Positions 1 to 12,963 of a stretch of DNA of 64,000 nt are shown here, in pieces. This stretch comes from Aquilaria yunnanensis (Eukaryota > Streptophyta > Magnoliopsida > Malvales > Thymelaeaceae), in the NCBI GenBank assembly GCA_039654915.1, contig CM077596.1, positions 75,703,751 through 75,767,750 of the forward strand, given 5' to 3'. The notes below the pieces were generated by a model that was not told the origin of the DNA, did not search any database, and worked only from the letters and a program-made list of their open reading frames with translations. How positions within the stretch are numbered: the first letter of the stretch is position 1; each line of letters opens with the position of its first letter. Both the position numbers and the translations under genes were made by a program.

Positions 1-972
1 CAATTTGAACCCTAAACTTTGATGAGTGGGGCAATTTGAACCCTGAACTTTGATGAATCTATCATTTTAGTCCCTTGACTCAACTTAATTCTCACGTCAT
101 CCATCTTTAACAGAGCAGCTACTGCTGCTACCCTCTCCTCCGCCTGATCTCTGCCTTCCACAACCTTTTTGGCTTCTTCTTCACTTTCCTCTTCTCCTAT
201 CTCTGACACTGAAGCAGTATCTTCCACAACCGAAGTAGCCTACTCTTTTCTCTCATTCATTCCTGACGCCGCCTCGATCCAACGCCGCCTCTATATTCCT
301 CCTGCCTACTTGAGTTTTGATTGGATTTCCTGATATCGCAGAAACCCAATAGCATATTGACATCAGAGTTCCAATCGGAGACCCAATAGTGGATTGACAT
401 CAGCGGAATTGGATATGCCACGATTCTATGCTGCCACTAACAAACAAAGCACGTGAAGAAAAGAAGAGGGCCTTGAAGTCGAGCATGTTTTTCGTCTCAA
501 TGATTCATCTGATTCGTTCAAATACTCTCCATCCGACAAGTGGCACGATTTATCCATCTCAAAGTGGCACGATGCGCTGTCAAAGGAGTGGTGGAGGAGC
601 AGGCTACTTCGGTTTTGAAAAAGGCTGCTTCGGTGTCGGAGATAGGAGAAGAGGAAAGTGAAGAAGAAGCCAGAAAGGTTGTGGAAGGTAGAGATCCGGC
701 GGAAGAGGGGGCGGTGGCGGCAGTTGCTCTATTAAAGATAGATGACGTGAGAATTAGGCTGAGTCAAATGACTAAAATGATCGATTCATCAAAGTTCAGG
801 GTTCGAATTGATCCACTTTATAGTTCAGGAGGCAAACTGTCCGAGTCACCATAGTTCAGGGTTCGAATTGGCCCACTCATCAAAGTTTAGGGTTCGAATT
901 GATCCATTTTATAGTTCAGAGGGCAAACTGTCCGAGTCACCATAGTTCAGGGGAGCAATAAGTATTTAGGCC
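1..972. mobile_element. Fold-back / long-TIR MULE-like element (left end possibly outside window)
   Basis: Positions 1-235 are a near reverse complement of about 600-900, so the stretch can fold into a long hairpin with a loop of roughly 350 bases. The right arm carries repeated units of the type 'agttcagggttcgaattg', and the end near 971 reads GGCCTAAATAC when reverse complemented. That end resembles the terminus of the element at 43072-44314. Apparent reading frames in the two arms mirror each other and are not genes. The element lies in the VPS51 intron that follows the last visible exon. The target-site duplication (TSD) cannot be tested because the left end may lie before base 1. Confidence 0.7.
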
Positions 973-1154
973 TTTTTTTTATCAAGAGAAGTTTGAATAG
1001 AAAAAAGGGAAATCTTTTCCACAACCAAATGGGCCCTTTATAATTCATAACCCCAGCTTTTTAGCAGGTAGAAAAAAAAAAAAGAAACAATCAAACCAAT
1101 CATGAACTAAAATATCAGAAGCTGCACTCAAGCCAAAGGAAGACTGAGCCTTAC

Positions 1155-4100
1155 ATGATGCAAAAGCTTTTCACTAGCTGACCGGAATGCTTGAATTATT
1201 TCACCAGGAATAAAAGCAGGTCCAATTTCATATCTTTGCACACTACCACCAGAAAAGGAGGCACCTATTTCCTGATAAAATAAGAAACTTGTCTTAAAAA
1301 GAAAAACAAAAAAGATCTTAAGAAACAACTGAGAGCTTATAAACCCAAGTAACTTAAAACAGGTATAAGAGTAATTTTTTGAGAAAGTATTAAGAGTGTA
1401 AGTTCAATCTCTGATTTGACTCCCTACCTCAGTAATTCTTCGGATGACAATTTGTTGAATGTAGACAGAAAGTTGCGCCAGAACCAGAACAAGCCCAGGA
1501 GGAGCTTTCTCAGCATGTGTGCCATCTGTCAATTCTTGATCTTGACTTGAAAAACTTATTTTCCCAGAAAGAAAAAGAAAGTGACCCTCAAGTTTGCTGA
1601 AAAGGCCCTGAAACCCTTCTTGAACCCACTCACTGATGAAATCAGTCAGTCTACCAAGTAGCCCTAAGTCATCGTCAAGAAGTTGGCGGAAGTCCTGGAG
1701 TAAACATATTAAAGAAGGGAAGCACAAATAGGCATTATCTGACACAAAGAGTGGCTGTAAGCAAATGTACAACTTTAAGCAGTCCGTAAAGCAATATATA
1801 CTAGTAACTGGAGACTGTTTCTGCATAAATGCAAGAGAGAGTTCTCAGTTTCTTGTTAGTTACCAGTAAGACATCCATGCTGCCTTGAAGTACTGCTTTT
1901 TTGCTTGCCTTCAGAGCAACCTGTAATGGGTTTTCTTCCACAGCCTCTTTTGTGCTACCATTAACTGTCCCGAGGGCCTCTACATTGCACAAAAAGATAA
2001 AGACCTTACGTGAGATGTCGGGACAAGACTTTGGGTTTGTTTTAGATTTTTGTGCCTTCATTCTTTTTTATTATGAGAGGCTAGACAATTCATACAAGGG
2101 ATTCTCCATGCTTGAAGTTTCTCACTATGCTATTTCTTAACAATAATTCCTATAGAAAAATGGAATTGAAATAGAACAACAAAAGTATAATTAAATCAGA
2201 AATAGCTTTTCTTCTTTTCATTGTTTGTAGCATCTTCAATATTTAAAAGAAAAAAATTATATGAAACTAAAATACCTGATATATCCTGTAGAAGGTAAGA
2301 AAATCTGCTTGTGACATATTGTTTGACAGCACTACGGCCAGTCTGAAACCAATGCCCAGTTAGTCACTTACAGATATTGTTCCGTCTGTGAAAATAAAGT
2401 ATGCTTGAGATGCAAGGTATTGAGTTGAGCTTGGAAGAAATAGGATGTGAATGAAATCCAAAAGAAAACCTCTAAAGAAAATTCAGTAAGAATGGCGTCA
2501 GGCAGAACTTCATCCATCAGAAGAACATCTGTCCATATAATACCTTCATACATATTTCAACAAACCAAGTGTTAGAAACTGTTAAAATGTTATCAACAAA
2601 GGATGGAAGGAAGCACGACTGCTTCACTTACGAAAAACTCCAAGCAGATCGGCTGAAGAAATTTGTTTCTTTACGTATTGTTCAGTAGATTCAAAGTGTC
2701 TGGGAGAAAGAGTATTCAAGGAGTTGTTATCCAGTTTATTAATTAGACAATCAAAAGTAAGATTATGACTAGCAAAGAACTGGGTACTTCAGTCAAGAGG
2801 TTGCAAACCTGGCAATCAAGTCTTCTGCAAGTTTAGTTAGTTGTTTTTCAGAGTCTGGAAATATTACTTGATATGCACGTATGGCCTCAGTGAACTCACG
2901 AACAGAAGACTGGATCATACATGCCAGCAGGTTTATTATTTGCAAGGTGTGGTAGTGTGCACTGAAAATAGATGTATGAGAAACAAGCAAGTAATCTGAC
3001 ATGCAACCTACACCCTTGCCCATTATCATTTTCACATCCTACAGGCTCGTGCAACATCCAATACACATGGATGATGTATACAAGAAAAGAGCGGATAGAT
3101 AGAAAGCATAATTTTCTGAACAAATTCTTATGACCTCCTTCACTCTTGATGTAGATTCTGCACTGCTTTTTTTAATTGTAAGAAAATTTATTGCTGAAAT
3201 ACATTCCTTGAAAATGATCCAAAAGGTGGAAAAATGACATAAATGCTTTGTAAAAGGAAAAGAAACAGGGTTTAGCTGATTCACTGATACATGATTTTTT
3301 TTAGTTCTTCACCACAACTCTGGAACATAGCTAAAAACAGGTTTCTTGACAGTGCACTAATGAGCGGTTGTGTTCCTTGCTTGCTTCAACTGGGAAACTA
3401 TTTAAATCTGACTTTATTAGTTGCCAAAATAGAGATTTCAGCATTATAACATACTTATCCCGAGTCCCTGACTAACCTAGAAAATATGTGACTGCATCAC
3501 GGTAATGCACCAACCTGAACTAGCTTAGGATTCACAATCATATGACACTTACAGGTCAATTGACATCATGAAGTTCATGCCTTTGACACCAATTCAATTG
3601 GAGTTCAGATGTGGTTTTAAGATGTTACATGCATAGTGCATAGCATAACTTATTGTCCCATAGCATACCAAATGCCACTTTTTCCTTTTCTCTACATCAA
3701 ATCCAACCTTGTCCGATAAAGCATGCACAACATTATGTGAGCCTACTTTGTTTCTTGATATAAACATATTTACTTGCTCCATACCACATGGTGGGTAGCA
3801 GGCACCAAAGTATCATTCGACTCTGCAAGAACATTTGCAATTTGTTCTACCTTAAGCTGAACGTCGCCAATAGACTGTTCCAGTTTTCCAATTAATTTTT
3901 CCTTCAAGTTATCCACCTGAAAAAACATGCAGATCTGTAAGCATTAAATGTTTGCAAATTATTCAAGGCTCCACATCCATAAATAGGCAGAAGAAGCCAA
4001 CAACTCGTATGTTACTGCCTATGGCAATATTAGAACATAATTTAACTACTCCTTTTCAGTCACCCTTTGTTCCTTTTAGCACAGGTTAGGTGTTTCATAT

Positions 4101-5923
4101 TCTTCCCAATCAAATATAGGATATCAAGAACCAACCGGAAACTCCAATTGTTTCAGGAGTATTGCTGCTTCAGCTCTTTTCTGTATTGTTTCAGAATCTG
4201 AAAATACCTTTGCCTGCAAGAAAAAAGGGTCATCAATAAAACGTACTTAACTATTTCAATAAGAAAATAAATCCCCAAATTTAGCACAAATGAATTCTTG
4301 AAAATGAAGTAGTTAGATAGCTTAAAAATTTAAATCGCAATGAAGATATGATTACTTACCTTGAGGTTTTTTGTAATTATAGCCATCACTTCTTCTGATG
4401 CTCGTTTACAATCCCTAAAAGATGAATCCCCATATGCCTGGCAAAAAATTGCTAAACAAGTTCTGAGACAAGAAACAATGAGCAGACATATGCCACATGC
4501 AAGCTTAGCAGTGAAACTGGAAGAGGGACCATAGAAAGGAGGAAGAAGTCAGCACAAGTTGGTTCCAGGCAGAACCTTAAAGATTGGAGTTGCTCCTGTG
4601 TAGAACTTGACTGCATCAGCATAGCCTTCAGATTTGATGCACTTCTTAAGCCTCACTGGTAGATCATAGATGAACTGTTTTTTTTTTTTCCAGAAACATG
4701 CAAATTTTAAGTAACTAAGACATGGCCTAAGTAATAGAGACAAACGTGCTACAAGATTCAGGGTTTGGTTTGCCTTCTTTGAGGGCTTAAGGGACCAGGG
4801 ATATATCCCTGCATGGCCAATTATCCATGCATAAAGATGAATATGGTATAAATGGCAACATCAGAATGAAAATTTACATGATCCCTGGTATTAAACATGA
4901 ATTTCATGTCTCAGCTGTATAGTTTTGCACACCTCATTCTCAAGTCTCAACAAAAATGTTCTGCAACTGGCTTTCTGTTACACATTAAAAGGGTACCTCC
5001 AACCTATCTGAGTTTGGACGCAGATTTGGCCTTTTGATTAACTTTTGGCAGTTTACCAAGTAGGCTAGAGCTCTAGTCACCCTACCCTTTATTTATGTAC
5101 CAAAAAAAGATGGAAGCAACTTTACAACAACCAGCAATTGTAGCACCTGAACTTTACGGAGAAGATTACGTGTTCTGTGCAGTTTCTCTATGTGTTCTCT
5201 CTTCTCAAGAAGGTAAGTGTTGACCCCATCACTTCTCAACTGTACTGACATTATCTGCAATTAAAGATTCACGGAACATATTCTTTTTAAACACGAATTG
5301 ATCAAGACACTTTTGTATCAGATGTTCTCCATAAGGCACTGAAAGGTGAAAGCATAAAAATTTATCAGGTACCTTTCCAAGAAGCTGTTCCATATTTGAT
5401 TCCATGCCCACAATATTACCATTCATTCTGTGAAACAAAACATGGTCTTGCAGATGGAGCATTTAAGCCTAAAAGCCATTAATCAAGCATTTTCAAGTAC
5501 GAATGACCAACCGTTTAATCGCATCTGTGGCACTAATGAACTTGTTGTAGTTCTCATAAACCAACATTTGCAAGTCGGTGTCCAAGTTCTTGATCTCGGC
5601 TGCGATCTTAACATGCCTCTGAAGAAGACCTTCCAAATTCGACTTTCGAAACTGCGCATTTTCAAGCCAACACTCCATCAGAGAACGACACAAAATTGAA
5701 TACTGAAATCAGTAAACTGAGGATCGAAGGGAATAGAGGGACGCACTAGGAGATTCATGTACTGATCGGGGTCGAACGACGTCGTGTTGATGGCGTCCAA
5801 GGTTCCGGCCTTGGAGGTGGCGTTGGAAGCGGTGGCGGGATCTGGAGAATAGAAGCTTGCGAGCAGATCTCTCATTCTCTTAGCCTTATCATCCAAGGGA
5901 ATGTCGTCCGACGCCGTCCCCAT
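1155..5923 (-). CDS. VPS51: Vacuolar protein sorting-associated protein 51 homolog (UNHINGED), 3' end off window
   Basis: VPS51 is a subunit of the GARP/EARP tethering complexes, which capture endosome-derived vesicles at the trans-Golgi or recycling endosomes; the Arabidopsis homolog UNHINGED affects vein patterning. Fifteen exons join in frame with GT-AG borders: 5923-5747, 5651-5512, 5427-5373, 5254-5147, 4674-4576, 4437-4360, 4213-4136, 3916-3785, 2909-2809, 2699-2632, 2543-2470, 2342-2276, 1979-1864, 1694-1428 and 1271-1155. They encode 559 residues. The start gives MGTASDDIPLDDKAKRMRDL, typical of plant VPS51. The conserved core includes AAEIKNLDTDLQMLVYENYN, LEKREHIEKLHRTRNLLRKV and IYDLPVRLKKCIKSEGYADA. 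Exon 15 ends at LLHH followed by GTAAGG, so roughly 220 C-terminal residues should lie in exons to the left. No internal stops or frameshifts were seen. The element at 1-972 sits in the following intron. Confidence 0.95.
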
Positions 5924-6170
5924 TTCTCTTCTTCCGTGCAACTTTCAGATATTTCTGAAACCAAACTCGTTTTTCCAGTCAGAGATCTTGCGTTTGAATT
6001 TCGTGGATCCAGAGTTGGCGGTGGAGCAACTGAAACTGTGAACCAACCTCCTGAATTTCGCGGGGAAAAACGATCCAGTGATGACGGGAGCAAGCAAAGG
6101 GCAGAACAGGCAGGTCGAGAAACGAACACGAAACAGACTTAAACGACATCGTTTCTCCGACTAAGTTGCT

Positions 6171-7493
6171 GGGTAAATTTAATTTGTGGTCCCTAACCTT
6201 TTCACGTTGTCCCAAACGGATCCCTAACCTTCATTTTGTCCTCTTAAAGTCCCCAATCTCAATCTCCCTATTTTTGTCTAAATTGTAGTCCTTCAATTAA
6301 TTTTATAGTTAAAATTAACAAAATCTGGGAGAGAATACCAACTTTGGTCCCTACGTTTTCTTACTTTCTCTTAAAACACCCTTAAGTTATCAAAATCTAC
6401 ACTTTAGCTATCTAAGAAAAAAAAATTAGAAATTCATCCCAAGTTCATCCTCAAAACTACGTTCTCCACCTGTGTCGGCTCACCCACCTCCTCATTTCTC
6501 TCTCTCATCCATTCCCAGAGAAAATTACAACCTTGCTGGCCTTTCCACGACCCTCACCAGCCTTTCCTTTTTCGTGACCTCCGCAACCCCCGTGACTCTT
6601 GTCGACCTCTCCGCAAGCTTGCCTTTCCAAACTCATTCGAATCAATCTCCCAATTCAACATTGATTCAACCCGTAACAGACCCGTCGCCGAATCAATCTC
6701 ACGATTCAATCCAGATCAGGGCGAGAGTGACCCTTCTTCGTTGTGGATTAGCGAATTGCTGCTGCCATCGACACCGGCTTCTGCTCTGAAACGATCCAAG
6801 ACTACAGCCATTGTCAGTGGCCACCGCTCCGCACCATAAGGGTTCCTCACCTAGTGCTACATGAACCGTTCCCGGACTGTTGTTGTTCCCATCCCCTCGA
6901 AATCCTCTACCGAACGCAATTAGTTCATAAGATCAAAGGCTGGACAACTGGTTCCAGATTTCCTTTGCAAAAGGCATTCGATTTAGGTTCTAATTTGGCC
7001 TTAGTGCCTTGTCCTGAGGACTACGGTTGTGGGTGAGGAGATGATAGGCAAAGTCAACCTGGGCAAGGGTTAGGAGAGCGGGGTTGTGGCCTGATAGATC
7101 GTGTGATCCCAAGACGATGATAGAGATCGTAGTGGAGTATTGGCGCTTGGAACAGTGGCGATTGGTAGCACAGGGTTTGGACGGAGAATAGGGCGACTCA
7201 TAGACATCAAAGCTGAAGGTGGACACCTTTTAACGAGAATAGGAAAGATAGAGAGTGTGTGTGTGTGTGTGTGTGTTAAATTTAAAATTTTAGGGTGCTT
7301 TAGGTAGGAAGAAAAAAATAGAAGGATCAAAGTTGGTATTTTTCATAAGATTCTGCTAACTTTAATTGTAAAATTGACAGAAGGACGACAATTGGGGGGA
7401 AGGGAGGTTAGGGACTTTAAGAGGATAAAATTAAGGTTAAGGACCTGTTTGGGACGACACAAAAAGGTTAGGGACCACAATTGAAATTTACCC
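6171..7493. mobile_element. MULE with GGGTAAATTT termini and 10-bp TSD
   Basis: The left end (GGGTAAATTTAATTTGTGGT) and right end (accacaattgaaatttaccc) are inverted repeats that extend, imperfectly, over roughly 130 bases each. The element is flanked by the direct repeat ctaagttgct at 6161-6170 and 7494-7503. A 9-10 bp duplication with long terminal inverted repeats is the signature of the Mutator superfamily. The interior has higher GC at 6470-7050, a short GT microsatellite at about 7255-7275 and no transposase. The GC-rich core may be captured host sequence, but I could not identify a source. It lies about 250 bases upstream of the VPS51 start codon, in the likely promoter. Confidence 0.85.
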
Positions 7494-7668
7494 CTAAGTT
7501 GCTATTGCGACAAATCTAGAGATTATAAAGGGCCGAGGCTGGAGATTTTCTGGGTTGAAGGCGGTCTGGCCTGGGTAACAATCTCACGGATTAGCCCACA
7601 CCTGACTCTTTGTTTTGTTTTAGGATTCAACTCGCCATTATCATTGTTGTGGCATTGTGGGTAGCTAC

Positions 7669-8485
7669 TAAGGGTGAGTATGGGTGCTTTCTGGTGGACC
7701 CAAACCAACCCGAAATTGGCTGGATTTCAAAAAAACTTTACCTAACTCGAGAACCGAGAATTGAAAAGATCCAAAATCATGGTTTTGTGCTTTTCAATTC
7801 TGGATCTCAAGTTTTTCGGTTTATATAATATACTTATAACAATATTTAAATTTAATCAAACTGCATTCACAACTAGTTTATGAAATATTTAACATAATAT
7901 ACAACTAAATCCATACTTAAATACACACGTTCTTAATAATATTCAAATAGTTTCATATGCTATTACATAATGCAATAAGAAGTCAAATATATATAGTTGC
8001 ATGCGATTTCACAAAATACTTTTACAAATTCTGGAAGATTACTGCTCAGGTACTTTATCTCATTTCTTTTATCCATACAAAGAAAACAATATTTAATCTA
8101 ATACATATCCGCTTGCTACTTAAACCAAACCAACCACCATGTCATTGTAATTTCTTATAATATGAAAACGTAAACAATTTCCTATCCCTTGTTCTAATTT
8201 AGATTCAAAATTAGGAATATTAGTTTTAGGGTTTAATATAAAAGACTAAAATACCTTCACATAACTTTATTTATTTTAATACATAAATGTATGAATAATT
8301 TAATAATATCATAACTTTAGTTTGGTTCCACCTTGAATTGTTTCCCTGTAGAACCAAAACCAACAAAAAAACCGTCGGTTATGGAACCAACCCACGAACC
8401 ATAGTCAATTATTACCCAGTCCAACCCAACCCAATATGTGTGGTTCGGGTTGGATTTTGGTTTTACCAACTCATATTCATCCCTA
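7669..8485. mobile_element. Non-autonomous hAT-like element
   Basis: The left terminus TAAGGGTGAGTATGGG and the reverse complement of the right terminus, TAGGGATGAATATGAG, match at 12 of 16 positions. The flanks gtagctac (7661-7668) and gtaactac (8486-8493) form an 8-bp TSD with one mismatch, as expected for hAT elements. Subterminal copies of 'ccaacccgaa' and 'ggttcgggttgga' type motifs occur near both ends. There is no transposase. Confidence 0.75.
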
Positions 8486-8744
8486 GTAACTACTTACACC
8501 TTTAAAAAGTGTAAATTTCACAAACAATTCCTAACATTTAATTGTCTTCCTATTTTAGCTCTTAACCTATTAATTATTCTATTTTAATTCAAAATCTATT
8601 AAAATTATTCCATTTTAATCTTTATCAATTGGAATCCATGAACTCAAAGTAATTGTTTGACCCAAACTTTTAAAATTCTAATTTAAAACATTCAACAATT
8701 TCCTTTCAATAAATTTAAACTATATAACAAAATTTCCAAAGTCT

Positions 8745-9400
8745 ATAGACAAATGAGCGTGGCCAAGACTAGCCATGAAGCTGGCACAAGAATTGTCATC
8801 TCTCATAATATGGGAACTTATTTACTCATCAACAATCTATCGAGCTTCAATAAGCCTCTAGAATTGCATAAAAATGGTGATTAACTTTAGTATAATTCAA
8901 CAAAAAAATACTAGATATAGGGAATCAACTTGAACTATAGCCCCAAACAGCTTCAAATGTTGGATCAACAAAAGACCCCTGCCTAAGCCCCATGAACTTA
9001 ACTTGCAAAACAAAAACTCTGTCCAAGCAACACAAATACCCTTTCACACATTTCCAAACACCATCCCGAATGGAACCACTAGTAGCCACCAAACCATTTC
9101 ATCTAAGAGATCCATCAGAATTCAATTTAGATCAACCTCATGGATGAGGCACCTATTGCGCAAAAATCAGTTACCTCTGAAAATGAACTATCACAATGCT
9201 TCAGGATTGAACCACCTCTGAAGCCTCATTTTTTGCTCTTCTAAAAATCTCTTGATGACTCATTACCTCGTTTTAGAATACTACTTTTTTTTCAAGCCTT
9301 CCATACTTGCCCAAGACAAAGGAAGACAATCTCAAAGATTGCCAAAGCACTCCTTCATATGCATTTGATGATCTAACATTCTCAAACAACCAAATGCCTT
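8745..9400 (-). pseudogene. LINE-type RNase H domain relic
   Basis: Read on the minus strand in shifting frames, this stretch resembles the RNase H region of plant non-LTR retroelement polyproteins. It shows a KLNSDGSLR start followed by a stop, a MGLRQG-like helix, a VDSLYLV stretch, and a C-terminal part resembling '(R/E)xNSCASFMASLGH'. Several stops and frameshifts break it, so it is non-functional. No reverse transcriptase was recognised next to it. Identification rests on pattern memory only. Confidence 0.5.
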
Positions 9401-10707
9401 ATGGGGTCAGTAAGACGACCTCCTAGCCAAGCCCAACTTTCAAACTATCGACACTAACTTGTACTACCTCCTAAATAAATGATTTAGGTACTCTTCAAAG
9501 TTGCAAATCAGACATGTTGAAACAAATGAAATACCATATAGATTAAGACGGGTCCTTGTATTTAACTTATTGGAAGCCAATAGCCTCAAAACAATTTGAT
9601 TTTCTCAAAGATCTCCACCTTCCATACCAATCTCATTTATAGCATGCCATAAAACATATTGCTTATTATACGTTTAATAATTTAAATATGCATCTAGTTG
9701 CTAGTATTTGTAAGGCAATTAAAATAAACCCTTTTATGGTTTCTTTTTAATATTATGCTTATTCACCATAAAAAAATTAAAGAAAATATGCCTCAGACAT
9801 TTGATTCGTAACCTCAAATCTTTAACATATTCATTGATTGTTAGGATTAAAAAATAGTCAAGTTAGATGAAAGATGTCATATTATCATGTTGTTTTTTCT
9901 AGTTAACCTATTTATCAATTCAAACTCTACAATTTAAGAAATTCAAGAAGTATTTTTAAAAATATTAGTTGAAAAATTAAGCATATTTTGTTAAAATGTC
10001 TCTATTTTTCTTCTAAAAAAGTTAGGTTACAAAAAAAAACATAAATAATTAATTATTTTTTTGAAAATTTATTCAAATGATTATTAGGTAAATTGAGTGT
10101 TAGCTTTAAATGGCATTGGTTCCAAACAAAAAATAACAAAATTGAAGATAATAAATTTTTAATGATTTTTAATTGGAAAAAAAACATAATTAAATAGCAG
10201 TCTGGGGCCAAAAAGAAATTTAATACAATCTTTCGTGTACATATTTTAGTATATTTAAATTACAAAAATAAATTCTTTATTTATCTTGTGTTTATTTTTT
10301 TTTTATATTTTTACTGCATGTAAAATTTCTCAAACTATCAAAGGTTATAGTTTCCGGCTAAAAAATTAAATTTTTAGCAAACAATGTCACATCTTTCTTT
10401 ATTTAATAAAGTTTCATTTGTTCTGTAATTAAATGTTTTTGCTTTTATTGCAATATACTCTTTTGGAACTTCCTTTATTGTCAGATGAAATGATGATTCA
10501 GCATTTCCATTCCAATTTAAAACGTAGACATTAATTTTGAGGGGAAAAAATATAGGGAACCTCATATTACGATGCAATAAATTAAAAGGCCTATGATGGA
10601 ATTTGCAACAACATTGAAATAGTAGTTCAGGAATTGAGAGTGATTACCTTTTCGTTTTTCCTTTGATATTACTCACATTTTAGGTAGGATCTTTTTATAC
10701 GTTATAT
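9401..10707. other. AT-rich intergenic DNA
   Basis: Very AT-rich sequence with many homopolymer runs. I see no gene, no paired terminal repeats and no tandem array here. Confidence 0.6.
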
Positions 10708-11985
10708 TAGAGGTCTTTTGTAGTGCGGTTTTGACCGATTTGACCATAAACTCAAACCGCACCATATATGTGGCCGGTTTACATATTATAAAATCAAACT
10801 GGACCGTTTACCACAAACTCTAATTGAAAATCAAATGGCATAAAATGCGGTTCGGTTTGACCAGTTTATCTTTTCTATCATGTAAAATAATTTAAGTTAC
10901 TTGACAACACTTGTTTTAATGTTAATACGTTGTTCTGAAAACTAAATAGTTTTATAAAACATCAACAATTTCGTACTTTAGAACATTACAAACACAAAAT
11001 AGCCTAATTTGTTTAGTTTTACCCAAATCTGTTCAATTCGTTTCATTTGATCAATTGGCTCTCATTTTCTCCGCTTATTTGTTTCGATCTTACAGTTGAG
11101 AATGAGTATGAGCATGAAAATGGGAAGAGCATAGACAAGTGGCATGGCTCATTGCTAAATCCTTATGATACTCAGATTTAATAAGCTCAAAAACATTCAA
11201 GCGGTACTAGTAAAAAACACAGATCAAGCAAACAGTGATCGAACAACATCAATCAAAATAAATTAAGCAACCTCAAGTTGTTGCCAGAAGAGTTAATTCA
11301 AATATCCCAAAACATCAAAACAAAATCGATTATTTTCATGAAATGGGTACTTAATAAGACGAATCTTGAGAAAAGCTTCCACTTTACAACCGTTACAAGA
11401 AGAAGAGAAGAAATGCCGAAACCTGAAAGATATGAGGCTGTGACCTACGACTGCGAGTGCCAATGCCTCCACGCGAGATTGAGAGAGGAAAGGTCAGGCT
11501 GAGAGAGGTTGCGACTTAGGAGTGAAATAGTGAAAGACTGAAAAAGTAGATGCGAGACTGAGACAAACTAGATGAAAGGCAAAGGTGTGCAACGCAGACG
11601 TGAGGCGTGCAACAGAGGCATAGAGAGCTTAGAGGTTGAGATTCTGAGAATGCAAGAATGGAACTATGGAAGGGTAGCTGGGCAGATCATGTGGCAACAA
11701 CCAACACTTAACAGGGGAGGCCCAAACCCAATATAACTAGGCTGAACTTAGGCTTAGACTAGAAAAAGGGATGGGCTACTAGGCTTAAAGTTTATACCAA
11801 TTTATTAAGGGTGCGGGTTTGGTCCGGTTTTACCAAGTTTCAAAATTAAAACCCGAATCACACCGCATATACATCAGTTTTTAGTTTTTAGAACCCAAAT
11901 CGCACCATAATCTGCATAATCAACGAGTTGATTCGGTTTGGTCTATGCGGTTTCACGGATTAAGCGGGTTGGATGAACACCTCTA
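10708..11985. mobile_element. Non-autonomous hAT-like element
   Basis: The ends TAGAGGTCTTTTG (left) and the reverse complement of the right end, TAGAGGTGTTCATCC, are terminal inverted repeats. Flanks cgttatat (10700-10707) and tgctatat (11986-11993) agree at 6 of 8 bases, a decayed 8-bp TSD. Subterminal regions are rich in 'gcggtttgacc', 'aaaccgcacc' and 'ggtttggtccggttt' motifs in both orientations, typical of plant hAT derivatives. The interior (11090-11700) has somewhat higher GC but no recognisable transposase. Confidence 0.75.
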
Positions 11986-12963
11986 TGCTATATCACAATG
12001 GAATGTTCCAATTTCAATGGAATCTTATGAATACTATCGTCACTTATATTTATAGGAGCACCCTCTCCATGTTCTCTCACTTGCTCTTGATCAATTTTCT
12101 AATGCCCCAGTTAAATTAAAGCAGGCGTTCCTAATCCCAAACAAGCTGCTGCTTTTTTCCCTACGTCAAAGGTTGCTATTTTTCTTTTAATAATCAGCTG
12201 CTAATTTTCAAAGAAAAAAGAACTTTGATAACTCATCTTATGATATTTAGATAAATTATATATATATATATATATAAGAAAAATGTCTAACTTTTTAATG
12301 TTTAGATTTTTCTTTTCAAATTTACCCTTTTTATCATGTTAAACTCATATAATCCTTTAGTGTAATTATGATACTTGGGGCTAATTTTTTTTAATTTAAA
12401 TCAACAAACTTATTTTTAATTTTATATTTTTTTTGCCCTGAACGAATTTCATTTGGAATCTAATATTATGTAAATGCAATAATCAATTTGAAAGTAAATT
12501 TTCATAATATTAATACATTTTTAGGAATTTTTATTTTTTAATGCGTAAAACTAGAAAAATTCATAAAAATTTATTAAGGTTACAAAAAATGTATTTTTAA
12601 TAGATTATTGCACATACATAATATTGACTTTTAATTAAAATTAGTTATAGATAAAAAATATATAAAAATAAAAATAAACTATCTAAAATTCAAAAGACTT
12701 AAGTTAAAATGAATGAAGTGTTGGTGAATGACAATCTCTAAAAAATATATGCAATATATTGTTAGACATGTCTAGTGCACAAAGTTAATTTTAAAAATAT
12801 TATGTGATGACTAGTGCATGAAAGTTAATTTTCAAAATTTATGGTTATTTCAAAATGAATTATTTTTTTTTACTATTTTTCATTTAAAATAAATGTTATT
12901 TATAGTCAATATTATATAAGTATAAAAAATTTATATAATATGACAATTTTAGACTTTAGAAAA
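11986..12963. other. AT-rich intergenic DNA with a short (TA)n tract
   Basis: No gene is visible. A short TA dinucleotide run occurs near 12257-12276. The remainder is AT-rich single-copy-looking sequence. Confidence 0.6.

Noticed and set aside
1128..1328. VPS51 looks truncated because the last visible exon's frame runs into a stop at 1128
   Set aside because: A good GTAAGG donor follows LLHH at 1155, so the frame beyond is intron; the missing C-terminal third should lie outside the window.
6472..6789. 105-codon Pro/Ser/Leu-rich open frame
   Set aside because: It sits in a MULE core with no family resemblance; possible captured sequence but not a supported gene.
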